A stretch of 6,148 nt of DNA from Thermoleophilaceae bacterium. GTDB taxonomy: Bacteria; Actinomycetota; Thermoleophilia; Solirubrobacterales; JACPNS01. Below, piece after piece: positions 1 through 6,148 of this stretch. Positions within the stretch are counted from its first letter, which is position 1. Each line of letters starts with the position of its first letter. A program made the translations under genes and the position numbers. The notes below the pieces were generated by a model. That model was not told where the DNA came from, did not search any database, and worked only from the letters and a program-made list of their open reading frames with translations. The stretch lies in assembly GCA_016463365.1 (NCBI GenBank), contig JAEMRJ010000125.1:1-6148 (forward strand), read 5' to 3'.

Positions 1-965
1 AGCTATTTCAGGCGCTCAACGTTCGATGCGGCCTGCGCAAGCGTGTCGGCGGTGCACTCAATCGGCGCCCGGTAGTGACCGCTGATGAAAAACATGATCA
101 AAGTGGATGCTGCGTAGGCATCCAGCGCCTCGTGGAGCAGCCAGATGTTCCCGACCGACTTGCTCATCTTCTCGCCCGAGAAGCGAACCATGCCGTTGTG
201 CATCCAAAGCCTGGCCAGCGGAGCCCCGCGGCCGGCATAGGTCTGGGCGCATTCGTTCTCGTGGTGCGGGAAAACGAGGTCGATCCCGCCGCCGTGGATG
301 TCGAAGTCCACACCGAGAATCGTCTCGCTCATGGCAGAGCACTCGATGTGCCAGCCGGGGCGGCCATCGCCCCAGGGCGAGGGCCAAGCAGTGTCCTCAT
401 CGTCCTTGCGCGTCTTCCAGAGCGCGAAGTCGCGCGCGTCGCGCTTCAAAGAGTTGTCTTCCTCGCCCTGGTCCATCGCGTCGGGGTCGCGGTTGGAGAG
501 CTCGCCGTAGCGCTCATAGGACGGGACAGAGAAGTAGACGTCTCCCCCGCTCTCATAGGCGTGGTCGCGCTCGATCAGCGCCTCAATCAGGTTGACGATC
601 TCTGGGACGGTCTCGGTGGCAAGCGGCTCGTGGTCGGGCCGGCCGAGCCCGAGGCGGCTCGTGTCGTCGAAGTAGTGCTCGGTCATGTCGTGCGCCAGCT
701 GGGCGCTGTGCACGTTCGCTTCGCGGGCCGCGACGTAGATCTTGTCGTTGATGTCCGTGACGTTCACGGCGAAGGTGACGTCGTAACCCTCGTGCTCGAG
801 AAAGCGCTGCAAAAGCATGAAAACCGTGTACGGGCGCGCGTTTCCGATGTGGATGCGCGAGTAGACCGTGGGACCGCAGGCGTAGATCGAGACCTTGCCC
901 GGGTCGCGGGGGTTCAGGGGCTTGACCTCGTTGGTCAGGGTGTCATGTATTTGGATTTCGCGCAT
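1..965 (-). CDS. cysS: Cysteinyl-tRNA synthetase, 3' end cut off by the window
   Basis: Cytoplasmic class I aminoacyl-tRNA synthetase that activates cysteine with ATP and loads it on tRNA-Cys. The visible 320 residues start at an ATG and carry the family signatures: CGPTVY at 30-35, the HIGH-type motif HIGN at 39-42, the conserved DINDKI at 71-76, GWHIECSAM at 204-212, FPHHENE at 232-238 and a perfect KMSKS at 266-270. The expected zinc ligands C30, C209, H234 and E238 are all present. The family is usually about 460 residues, so roughly 140 C-terminal residues (anticodon-binding part) lie beyond the left edge. The gene follows gltX by 39 bases. A weak GTGGA at 972-976, six bases before the ATG, is the only ribosome-site candidate. 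It is probably the last visible gene of the ispF-gltX transcript. Nothing abnormal is seen in the catalytic part. Confidence 0.97.
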
Positions 966-1004
966 AGGAAGTCCACGGTTGATTCACCGGCGAACGCGGA
1001 AAGC

Positions 1005-2183
1005 CTATGCGGAGACGCGAGCGCGCGCAGCTTCGAAACGCTCAGGGGTGAGCGTCGCGAGTACATACGGGAATTCTGGCCCCTGCGTGCGACCTGTGAG
1101 CAGCGCTCGCAATCCGTGCAGCGCTTTGCCCAAGGAGATGCCCTCGGCCTTCAAGGCACCCTTCAGCGCATCGAACTCGCGACGTGCCGAATCAAGATCC
1201 AGCGGCCATTCACCTACCAGCGCATCCAGGGCGGTGAGCGCCGCCGTGACCTCTGGCAGAACCATTGCGTCGAGCGCTTCATCGTCGGGGTCCGGCGGGT
1301 CGACCAACGCTCGACCGACGGCCGCGCATTCGACAAACGTCTCGCCACCGGTCTGCGCAGCCTCAACCGCCACCTCGGGCAAAGACCCGCTGCCGAACTC
1401 GGCCATGAAACCGGCGAACGCCGAGCTGTCCATCTCGCGAATGTGGTGCCCCGAGATCCAGTCCAGTTTCGCCTCATCGAACTGGGAGTCGGCGGTGTGC
1501 AATCGGTTCGCGTCAAAGCGGGCGGACATCTCATCCAGCCCGAGCATCAGCTCTTCAGTTCCGTAGTCCGCCAGAGAAAGTGCCAGCGCATTGCAGACCG
1601 CCGCAGCCGGATACCCAGCCTCGCGCAGATCGGCAACCGTCACCGACCCGGCACCCTCACGCTTCGAAACCTTTCCCCCGCCCTCAAACACCAGCAGCGG
1701 CGCGTGGATGTACTCCGGAGGTTCAGCCCCCATCGCGCGGATGATCTCCACCTGAAGCTCGGTGTTGCTGAGGTGATCGCGACCGCGAAGCACGTGCGTG
1801 ATCGCGTCGTCCACCTCGTCCACGGCAGTTGCAAGGTGGTACAACGGCGAACCATCAGACCGAGCAATCACGCGGCCCTGGAACTCGAACGCCTCGTCGC
1901 GACGCACGACCGGCAGTTCGGCCAGCACTTCCTCGTACCGGGCGATCCGATCGCTCTGGTGCACCGGTCCGTCATCCCAGTCAATCCCGAGCCACTTCAG
2001 GTCTTCGAAGATCGCGGCCTCCAGGGCTGACTCAGAACGTTCGGCGTCTGTGTCGTCGATCCTCAGCAACAACCGTCCGCCTGCATGGCGGACATACAAC
2101 CAGTTCAACAATGCAGTCCGCGCAGATCCAACGTGCAGCGAACCCGTCGGCGACGGAGCAAACCGTGCGCGGACCTGGCTCAC
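1005..2183 (-). CDS. gltX: Compact glutamyl-tRNA synthetase lacking much of the insert between the HIGH and KMSKS motifs
   Basis: Class I synthetase that loads glutamate on tRNA; 392 residues, against roughly 440-490 for most bacterial GluRS. Visible signatures: FAPSPTGSLHVGSARTALLNW from residue 8 (HIGH form HVGS, 17-20), RIDDTD at 41-46, RSDGSPLYHLA at 108-118, ITHVLRGRDHLSNT at 128-141, the KMSKS form KVSKR at 171-175, FDEAKLDWISGHHIRE at 235-250 and the C-terminal LLTGRTQGPE at 361-370. From HVGS to KVSKR is about 155 residues; typical enzymes have near 220-230. The loss lies around residues 84-112, where the zinc-binding Cys region and much of the acceptor-stem-binding connective part should be. 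RIDDTD rather than RIEDTD recalls some proteobacterial GluRS. The C-terminal region is retained, so this is not GluQ, which lacks it. The start is GTG, overlapping the ispF stop as GTGA; no ribosome site is seen, so translation is probably coupled. The stop is TAG. Whether it charges tRNA-Glu, tRNA-Gln or both cannot be read from the sequence. Confidence 0.93.
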   Translation of the reverse strand: MSQVRARFAPSPTGSLHVGSARTALLNWLYVRHAGGRLLLRIDDTDAERSESALEAAIFEDLKWLGIDWDDGPVHQSDRIARYEEVLAELPVVRRDEAFEFQGRVIARSDGSPLYHLATAVDEVDDAITHVLRGRDHLSNTELQVEIIRAMGAEPPEYIHAPLLVFEGGGKVSKREGAGSVTVADLREAGYPAAAVCNALALSLADYGTEELMLGLDEMSARFDANRLHTADSQFDEAKLDWISGHHIREMDSSAFAGFMAEFGSGSLPEVAVEAAQTGGETFVECAAVGRALVDPPDPDDEALDAMVLPEVTAALTALDALVGEWPLDLDSARREFDALKGALKAEGISLGKALHGLRALLTGRTQGPEFPYVLATLTPERFEAARARVSA

Positions 2184-2677
2184 GATTCGGGAACCGGCGC
2201 CAGAGAAGCAACCGCCATCGCCGCAACGCCCTCGGCGCGTCCGAGATAGCCCATGCCCTCGCCGCGCGTGAACTTCACGTTGACGTGGTCGTTGCCAACG
2301 CCAAGCGCCGCAGCAAGGTTGAAGACCATCTGCGCGCGGTGTCCGCCCATCAAAGGCTCCTCGGCGATCACCGTCGCATCCACGTTCACGACAAACAGCC
2401 CGCGCTCACGCACCATCTCCGAGCAGCGCGCGAGCAGCTCGAGCGAGTCGGCGTCCTTCCACTCGGGATCGGTATCGGGGAAGTGCTCGCCGATGTCGCC
2501 CAGTGCGGCGGCCCCGAGAACGGCGTCCGCAATCGAATGCGTCAAGACATCGGCATCGGAATGCCCGAGCAACCCGCGGGGGTGTTCGATCGGCACGCCC
2601 CCAACAACCAGCGCGCGACCCTCGGCGAACTGGTGCGTGTCCCAACCAAGGCCGGTGCGCACGTAGCCGGCGGTCAT
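2180..2677 (-). CDS. ispF: 2-C-methyl-D-erythritol 2,4-cyclodiphosphate synthase
   Basis: Fifth enzyme of the MEP isoprenoid pathway. It converts CDP-methylerythritol 2-phosphate to the cyclic diphosphate and releases CMP; the family forms cytoplasmic homotrimers with active sites between subunits. The 165 residues are full length. Metal ligands are visible as D13 and H15 (GWDTH) and H47 (HSIADA). LLGHSDADVL at 36-45, GAAALGDIG at 55-63 and FPDTDP at 66-71 match the family closely, and E140 matches the conserved acidic residue of the ATTTE motif. Two loops diverge: the usual lysine in the A-x-x-P-K segment is leucine (L109), and ATTTE reads FTRGE (136-140). Both lie where the family binds CDP and phosphates. 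The ATG overlaps the stop of the PHP gene as ATGA, and its own stop overlaps the gltX start, so it sits in the middle of a coupled trio. It is separate from ispD, not an IspDF fusion. Confidence 0.96.
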   Translation of the reverse strand: MTAGYVRTGLGWDTHQFAEGRALVVGGVPIEHPRGLLGHSDADVLTHSIADAVLGAAALGDIGEHFPDTDPEWKDADSLELLARCSEMVRERGLFVVNVDATVIAEEPLMGGHRAQMVFNLAAALGVGNDHVNVKFTRGEGMGYLGRAEGVAAMAVASLAPVPES

Positions 2678-3501
2678 CCGATCGGCTCCATGCTGCGCTT
2701 GCGACCTTCGAACTTGGCGAGCTCCGTGATGCCGTGCTCGCCGAGCAACTCAACCGCGGTCTCGTAGCCGTGGCCGACATACAGAGGTTCGTGCGCGTCA
2801 GAAGAGAGTGCAAACTTCAGTCCGGCATCGAGGCACATGTCGATGAACGCCGGCGCCGGGTAGATCTCGCCGATCGGCTTGCGCAGTCCCGCGGTTGACA
2901 TCTCCACAGTCACTCCGGCCTCGGCGAATGCCTCGATCGCGGGCTCGTAGAAGAAGCGCAGGTCGGTGTCCGGGAGCGGCCTGTCCTTGCCCCAGTACTT
3001 CACGAGATCCGGGTGGGCCATGATGTCGTACAGACCGGTCTTCGCGGCGTCGGCAAGCGTCTGGAAATACTCGCGCCAGATGTCGGCGGGGTCAGACCGT
3101 TCGCGCCAGATGTCGTAAGTGTCCATGTCCAGCGCCGCCTGCTTCAGGAAGTGCACAGAGCCGATCACGTAGTCCCAGTCGTGCCCGGCGAGGACCTCCT
3201 CGATCTTGTCCTCCTTGCCCTGGATGAAGTCGGCTTCGATCCCGAGACGCAGGTCGGTCTCTTCGCGCACGAAGGACTCGTAGGCGTCGATGTCATCTAC
3301 TGCCGCGCCAAGCCAGTACGGGTGATCCCAGATCGCCAGTGCCTGTTTGAAGCGGTAGATGTGCTCGCTGACGCCGAGCTCCTCGATCCCTGCCTCTTCA
3401 GCCGCCGCGCGATAGCGGTCGGCGTTCTCGGCGGTCATGTACTTCTCAAATTCAGAACCCGGGCCGTCTGGGCGCAGGTGCACGTGGTAATCGCTGAGCA
3501 T
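2674..3501 (-). CDS. PHP-family histidinol-phosphatase (HisJ/HisK type)
   Basis: Probable metal-dependent phosphatase that removes phosphate from L-histidinol phosphate in histidine synthesis. From the ATG at 3501 it is 275 residues. PHP-domain metal-site motifs occur in order: DYHVH (H6, H8), SEH (E46, H47), GIEADF (E89, D91), IGSVHFL (H117), MAHPDL (H163) and SSDAHEP (D235, H237). VEMSTAGLRKPIGEIYP at 199-215 and the GSVH segment fit the histidinol-phosphatase branch of the PHP superfamily better than the DNA polymerase-type branch. The ATG is preferred because AAGGA stands four bases before it and the domain starts right there; an in-frame upstream start would run back into the kinase gene. 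The kinase stop is 25 bases upstream and ispF overlaps the 3' end by four bases. No other histidine genes are visible, so the substrate rests on family resemblance; another phosphoester is possible. Confidence 0.85.
   Translation of the reverse strand: MLSDYHVHLRPDGPGSEFEKYMTAENADRYRAAAEEAGIEELGVSEHIYRFKQALAIWDHPYWLGAAVDDIDAYESFVREETDLRLGIEADFIQGKEDKIEEVLAGHDWDYVIGSVHFLKQAALDMDTYDIWRERSDPADIWREYFQTLADAAKTGLYDIMAHPDLVKYWGKDRPLPDTDLRFFYEPAIEAFAEAGVTVEMSTAGLRKPIGEIYPAPAFIDMCLDAGLKFALSSDAHEPLYVGHGYETAVELLGEHGITELAKFEGRKRSMEPIG
2686..2689 (-). promoter_or_regulatory. Ribosome binding site of ispF
   Basis: A GGAG lies eight bases before the ispF ATG, inside the last codons of the upstream PHP gene. 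With the ATGA overlap it supports both the chosen ATG and coupled re-initiation. Confidence 0.5.
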
Positions 3502-3505
3502 TCTT

Positions 3506-3510
3506 TCCTT
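3506..3510 (-). promoter_or_regulatory. Ribosome binding site of the PHP phosphatase gene
   Basis: AAGGA stands four bases upstream of the ATG at 3501, in the 25-base gap after the kinase stop codon. It decides the start in favour of this ATG over the in-frame extension of 33 residues, which would overlap the kinase coding region. Confidence 0.6.
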
Positions 3511-3526
3511 GGGTCTGAGTGTGGCT

Positions 3527-5089
3527 TCAGTCGCCGGAAGTAGTAGCGGACTGCGCGAGCGGGGGCTCTTCGTCGGGAGCTCCAGCGGGCAGCACGTCAA
3601 GCGGCAGATACACGGTGAAGGTAGAGCCGCTCCCCAGCTCGCTCTCGACCGCGAGTCTTCCGCCGTGCAGCTCGATCATCTGCTTGGCGATCGCCAACCC
3701 GAGACCAGTTCCGGGAACGCCCTCGCTGGACTCCGACCGGAAGAACGGCTCGGCGATCTGCGGCAGGTCCTCACGCGGAATGCCCATGCCCCAGTCGACG
3801 AACGAGATCACCGCCTGGCGATCGACGGCAAGCGCTCGCACAACCACGGCCTGTCCATCACGCGAGTACTTGATCGAGTTGCTCAAGAGGTTTCCGAAGG
3901 CCTGGCGCAGTCGCATCGCATCGCCCTGCACGATCAGATCGCCGGTGTCCACGAGCACCACGTCCACCCCGCGCTCGGACCCGATCGGCATCATCTCGGT
4001 CTTCAGATCGTGCAGCAGGTCGCGCACGTTGACGCCTTCTGCGCGCAGGCTCATGCGGCCGCTCTGGACTCGCGAAAGCGTCAGCAGGTCGTCGATCAGA
4101 TCGGAAAGCTGGCGGGCGTTGCGATCTGCGACCTCAACGAAACGCACCTGGTCGGGCTGAAGCGGACCGGCCTCGCCCTGCGAGAGCAATTCCAGGTATC
4201 CGCGCAGTGAAGTGATCGGCGTGCGCAGCTCATGCGAGACCGATGAGACGAACCGGCTGCGGGCGACCGACAGCTCGTGCAGCTGCCCGACGTGCTGCTC
4301 GATCTCTTCGGCCATCTGATTGAAGGCGCTTCCGGTCAACGCGATTTCTTCGACGCCGCCCGGTTCGACGCGCGCCGAGAGGTCGCCGTGGCCGAGCTTG
4401 CGCGAGGCGACCGCGAGGTTTTCGAGCGGCACCATCGTCTCGCTGCGGATCCAGAGCAGCACACCGATGCCTGTGCCAAGGATGATCAAGCCGCTGAGCA
4501 CAATCAACAGCGCGTTCAGTTCCTGGCGTCGCGAGACGGCTTGATCGGCGCTGGTCTGACGGCCGGTGAGGGCGTCACTGAGGTTCTTGTTTGTCCCAGT
4601 GATCTCGTTGAGCTTCGCAAAGGCTTCTGGCGATGTGAGAGCAGCGTTCGCGCCCTCCATGTCACCGCGCCGCACGAGGACTACGGCTTTGTCACCAATG
4701 TCCTTCAGGTAATCGAGCTGTTGTTCGGTCAGCTGCGCGGCCGTCTGTCTCGGTCCCGCGGGCAGGCCGCCTTCGAGGACCGGGGAGATGATCGAGATCT
4801 GCTGGCGCGACTGACTCAGCGCGCCAAGGCTGAATCCGCTGCCGCTGCGCACGTACTGACGCAGCGCAACGCGCGCTCGATCGAACTCCTGATTGACGCC
4901 CGTGAGCAGCAGAACGTTCTTCGTCTCTCGGGCAAGGTCGTCGGATTTTTCCTTCGTCTGCAGCGCTCCCCAGAGCGTTGCGCCGAGCAGAACTGCGATC
5001 ACGAAGACCTGCAGTCCGATGCTGTAACGGATCAGCCGGCGAAAGCTGAAGCGCTCGGACGACGGCGCGTTTGCGGGTTCCGTTGGCAT
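3527..5089 (-). CDS. Membrane-bound sensor histidine kinase with HAMP domain
   Basis: Transmembrane two-component sensor, 520 residues. A short cytoplasmic N-terminus is followed by a membrane helix at about 24-42, an extracytoplasmic segment at 43-190, a second helix at about 192-214, HAMP at about 212-268 (P221 and the AFNQM end at 255-259), the phosphoacceptor helix with SHELRTP (H286), and the ATPase domain. ATP-site motifs are the N box N400-N404 (NLLSNSIKYS), the G1 box DWGMG (432-436), the F box EPFFR (447-451) and the G2 box GTGLGLAI (460-467). All catalytic motifs look intact. The outer segment is predominantly helical, and A-x-x-A-L-R-Q-Y-V near 72-80 resembles the CHASE3 sensor type, which is only suggestive; the signal is unknown. 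The last 20 or so residues are a Pro/Glu/Ser-rich tail. It diverges from a receiver gene 34 bases away, the obvious candidate partner, and is followed closely by the PHP gene. Confidence 0.94.
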   Translation of the reverse strand: MPTEPANAPSSERFSFRRLIRYSIGLQVFVIAVLLGATLWGALQTKEKSDDLARETKNVLLLTGVNQEFDRARVALRQYVRSGSGFSLGALSQSRQQISIISPVLEGGLPAGPRQTAAQLTEQQLDYLKDIGDKAVVLVRRGDMEGANAALTSPEAFAKLNEITGTNKNLSDALTGRQTSADQAVSRRQELNALLIVLSGLIILGTGIGVLLWIRSETMVPLENLAVASRKLGHGDLSARVEPGGVEEIALTGSAFNQMAEEIEQHVGQLHELSVARSRFVSSVSHELRTPITSLRGYLELLSQGEAGPLQPDQVRFVEVADRNARQLSDLIDDLLTLSRVQSGRMSLRAEGVNVRDLLHDLKTEMMPIGSERGVDVVLVDTGDLIVQGDAMRLRQAFGNLLSNSIKYSRDGQAVVVRALAVDRQAVISFVDWGMGIPREDLPQIAEPFFRSESSEGVPGTGLGLAIAKQMIELHGGRLAVESELGSGSTFTVYLPLDVLPAGAPDEEPPLAQSATTSGD

Positions 5090-5123
5090 TCCGTGATACC
5101 TATTGTTACATCAGGTGGAGCCG
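5090..5123. promoter_or_regulatory. Divergent 34-base gap between kinase and receiver genes
   Basis: This is the whole space between the two start codons, and it is more AT-rich than its surroundings in its middle part. TGAT at 5094-5097 and ATCA at 5110-5113 form a short imperfect inverted repeat around TATTGT. TATTGT at 5101-5106 is a weak -10-like match for the plus strand, with no convincing -35. Any promoter for either gene must extend into the coding region of the other. Promoter or operator function is a guess from position. Confidence 0.3.
5113..5118 (+). promoter_or_regulatory. Ribosome binding site of the receiver gene
   Basis: AGGTGG is followed, after five bases, by TTG at 5124. 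This spacing favours TTG 5124 over the in-frame TTG at 5103 and GTG at 5115, neither of which has a comparable site upstream. Confidence 0.55.
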
Positions 5124-5510
5124 TTGACACAAGAGATTGATCGCGAGCGACCACTTGTTCTGGTTGCCGATGACAATGCGGATATTCGCGACCTGCTCGC
5201 GACCCGCCTGAGTACCCGTGGGTTCTCCGTGACCACCGCGGCCGACGGGCAGGCGGCCCTCGAGCTCGCCCTGACCGAGCACCCGGACATCGCGCTGCTC
5301 GACTGGGTCATGCCGATAATCCAGGGGCACGAGCTCTGCGTGAAGCTGAAGACCGATCCGCGTACCGCTGAGATACCCGTTGTGATGTTGACCGCGCGCG
5401 GCGAGGAAGAGGACCGGCTGCTCGGGCTCGACCTTGGCGCCGACGCATATCTCGTCAAGCCGTTCGACATCGACGAGCTCGTAGGCACGCTCAAGAAGCT
5501 GATCGACTGA
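5124..5510 (+). CDS. Single-domain response regulator (CheY-like receiver)
   Basis: Stand-alone phosphoreceiver of 128 residues, taken from a TTG start with a good ribosome site. The fold is complete: acidic pair D16-D17 in VADDN, phosphoacceptor D60 in LLDWVMP, T90 in VVMLTA, Y109, and K112 in VKPF. Nothing follows the receiver; the stop falls right at its end, so there is no DNA-binding or enzymatic output domain. It would have to act by protein contact or pass phosphate on to another protein. It is the only plus-strand gene here, diverging from the histidine kinase 34 bases away, its likely phosphodonor. Its 3' end overlaps the 3' end of ispD by 20 bases in convergent orientation, so the two transcripts would be complementary there. 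The start is uncertain by up to seven residues; the family assignment is certain. Confidence 0.93.
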   Translation: MTQEIDRERPLVLVADDNADIRDLLATRLSTRGFSVTTAADGQAALELALTEHPDIALLDWVMPIIQGHELCVKLKTDPRTAEIPVVMLTARGEEEDRLLGLDLGADAYLVKPFDIDELVGTLKKLID

Positions 5511-6148
5511 GCTCGGCCTCTGCCGCGGCGAGATCTTCCGGCGTCGTGATCTTCGGGTTCGGCGCTTTCCAGTCGTAGACCTTGACCTGCCCGCCGCGGG
5601 CTTCGACCAGCGAGGCATCGTCGGTTGCGGTCGAGAGCGTTTCGTCGTCTGCGGCGAGCGCCTCTTTCAGCGCCGACGCGCGGAAGGCCTGCGGGGTCTG
5701 CACGGCCCAGAGTTTTTCGCGGGGCGGAGTCTCGTGGACGATGTGGTGCTCGTCGACGAGCTTGATCGTGTCGGTTGACGGTTTGGCGGCGATCAGCCCG
5801 GCGAGGTCGTGGTTTGATGCGAGGCCGTCGTGGAGGGCGTCGATCAGGCCCGGGGTTGTGAAGATGCGGGCGGCGTCGTGGACGAGGACGATGTCGGAGG
5901 CCTCGTGGGCGGCGGCTTGACCAGCGATCAAGGCGGCAGCGACAGAATGAGAACGGCTCGGGCCGCCGGCGGTGACGAGGACCTCCAGGCCGCTGGCGCG
6001 AGCTTCATCGGTGGCAGCTTCAAACGCCGAGAGGTCCGACGCGTGCGCGGCTACGACGACGAGGCCGGCGCCGTCGCCGAAAGACTTGCTCTGCGCGAAC
6101 GCGTCAAGACACCAGGCCAGCAACGGCCTGCCCGCACAAAAGACCAAC
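5491..6148 (-). CDS. ispD: 2-C-methyl-D-erythritol 4-phosphate cytidylyltransferase, 5' end cut off by the window
   Basis: Third MEP-pathway enzyme: it joins CTP and methylerythritol 4-phosphate to give CDP-methylerythritol. The visible 218 residues are the C-terminal part. The glycine-rich nucleotide-binding N-terminus (about 25-30 residues) and the start codon lie beyond the right edge; the first in-frame TTG seen is internal. Signatures, numbered from the first visible codon: AGRPLLAW at 5-12, GGPSRSHSV at 61-69, VLVHDAAR at 87-94 (catalytic-type D91), STDTIK at 124-129, WAVQTPQAFR at 147-156, ATDDASLVEARGG at 174-186 and NPKITTPEDL at 197-206 with the conserved lysine K199. The family usually has DAARP; here the proline is isoleucine. 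The 3' end overlaps the receiver gene by 20 bases. The related ispF lies about 2.8 kb downstream on the same strand, separated by the kinase and phosphatase genes. Confidence 0.95.
   Translation of the reverse strand, partial: LVFCAGRPLLAWCLDAFAQSKSFGDGAGLVVVAAHASDLSAFEAATDEARASGLEVLVTAGGPSRSHSVAAALIAGQAAAHEASDIVLVHDAARIFTTPGLIDALHDGLASNHDLAGLIAAKPSTDTIKLVDEHHIVHETPPREKLWAVQTPQAFRASALKEALAADDETLSTATDDASLVEARGGQVKVYDWKAPNPKITTPEDLAAAEAELSRSAS

Noticed and set aside
966..1004. A terminator or promoter between gltX and cysS
   Set aside because: The 39-base gap shows no stem with a T tract and no convincing promoter boxes; simple read-through is more likely.
75..2030. A 651-codon plus-strand open frame opposite cysS and gltX
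   Set aside because: It lies antisense to two clearly recognised synthetase genes, crosses the gap between them, and its translation is Arg/Val-rich with no recognisable domain. Long antisense frames are common in GC-rich coding DNA.
1005..2183. gltX as a frameshifted pseudogene or as GluQ (tRNA-Asp modifying enzyme)
   Set aside because: The frame is continuous with motifs in order on both sides of the missing segment. GluQ lacks the C-terminal region, which is present here with its LLTGR motif.
2253..2813. Several overlapping frames on both strands across ispF and the PHP gene
   Set aside because: They are out-of-frame copies of well-supported genes with low-complexity Arg/Ser/Pro/Ala-rich translations and no motif.
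3502..3600. A 33-residue N-terminal extension of the PHP phosphatase
   Set aside because: It would overlap the kinase coding region, and the PHP domain begins right after the ATG at 3501, which has its own ribosome site.
5124..5129. A perfect TTGACA resembling a -35 box on the plus strand
   Set aside because: It coincides with the chosen receiver start codon, no -10 box is found at 16-18 bases downstream, and any transcript from it would begin inside the receiver gene.

Overview
This is a GC-rich, almost fully coding bacterial window. It holds seven protein genes: six on the minus strand and one, a response regulator, on the plus strand. The core is a housekeeping cluster, read in minus-strand order as ispD, then (after a signalling insert) a PHP-type histidinol-phosphatase gene, ispF, gltX and cysS. 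ispD and ispF close to cysS is an arrangement known from Actinobacteria. Together with the high GC, GTG/TTG starts and MEP-pathway genes, this suggests a GC-rich actinobacterium, possibly of the Thermoleophilia/Solirubrobacterales type. That placement is inference and rests on no marker gene.

Layout from left to right: cysS (3' end beyond the left edge), gltX, ispF, the PHP phosphatase, a membrane sensor histidine kinase (all minus), a stand-alone receiver protein (plus), and ispD (minus, 5' end beyond the right edge). The PHP gene, ispF and gltX are joined by two 4-base stop/start overlaps and are probably translated as a coupled unit. The kinase ends 25 bases upstream of the PHP gene. The kinase and receiver genes diverge from a 34-base gap. 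The receiver gene converges on ispD, and their 3' ends overlap by 20 bases. No stretch over 40 bases lacks a gene, and no RNA genes, mobile elements, repeats or CRISPR arrays were seen.

Functionally, IspD and IspF are two steps of the methylerythritol phosphate route to isoprenoid precursors. GltX and CysS charge tRNAs, and the PHP protein probably performs the penultimate step of histidine biosynthesis. The kinase and single-domain receiver are probably a two-component pair placed inside this cluster.

The most unusual feature is the glutamyl-tRNA synthetase. It is only 392 residues and lacks about 70 residues between its two nucleotide-binding signatures, although both catalytic ends and the C-terminal region are present. 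IspF also departs from the family consensus in two loops of the CDP/phosphate site. I found no clear evidence of a wholly new multi-gene system.
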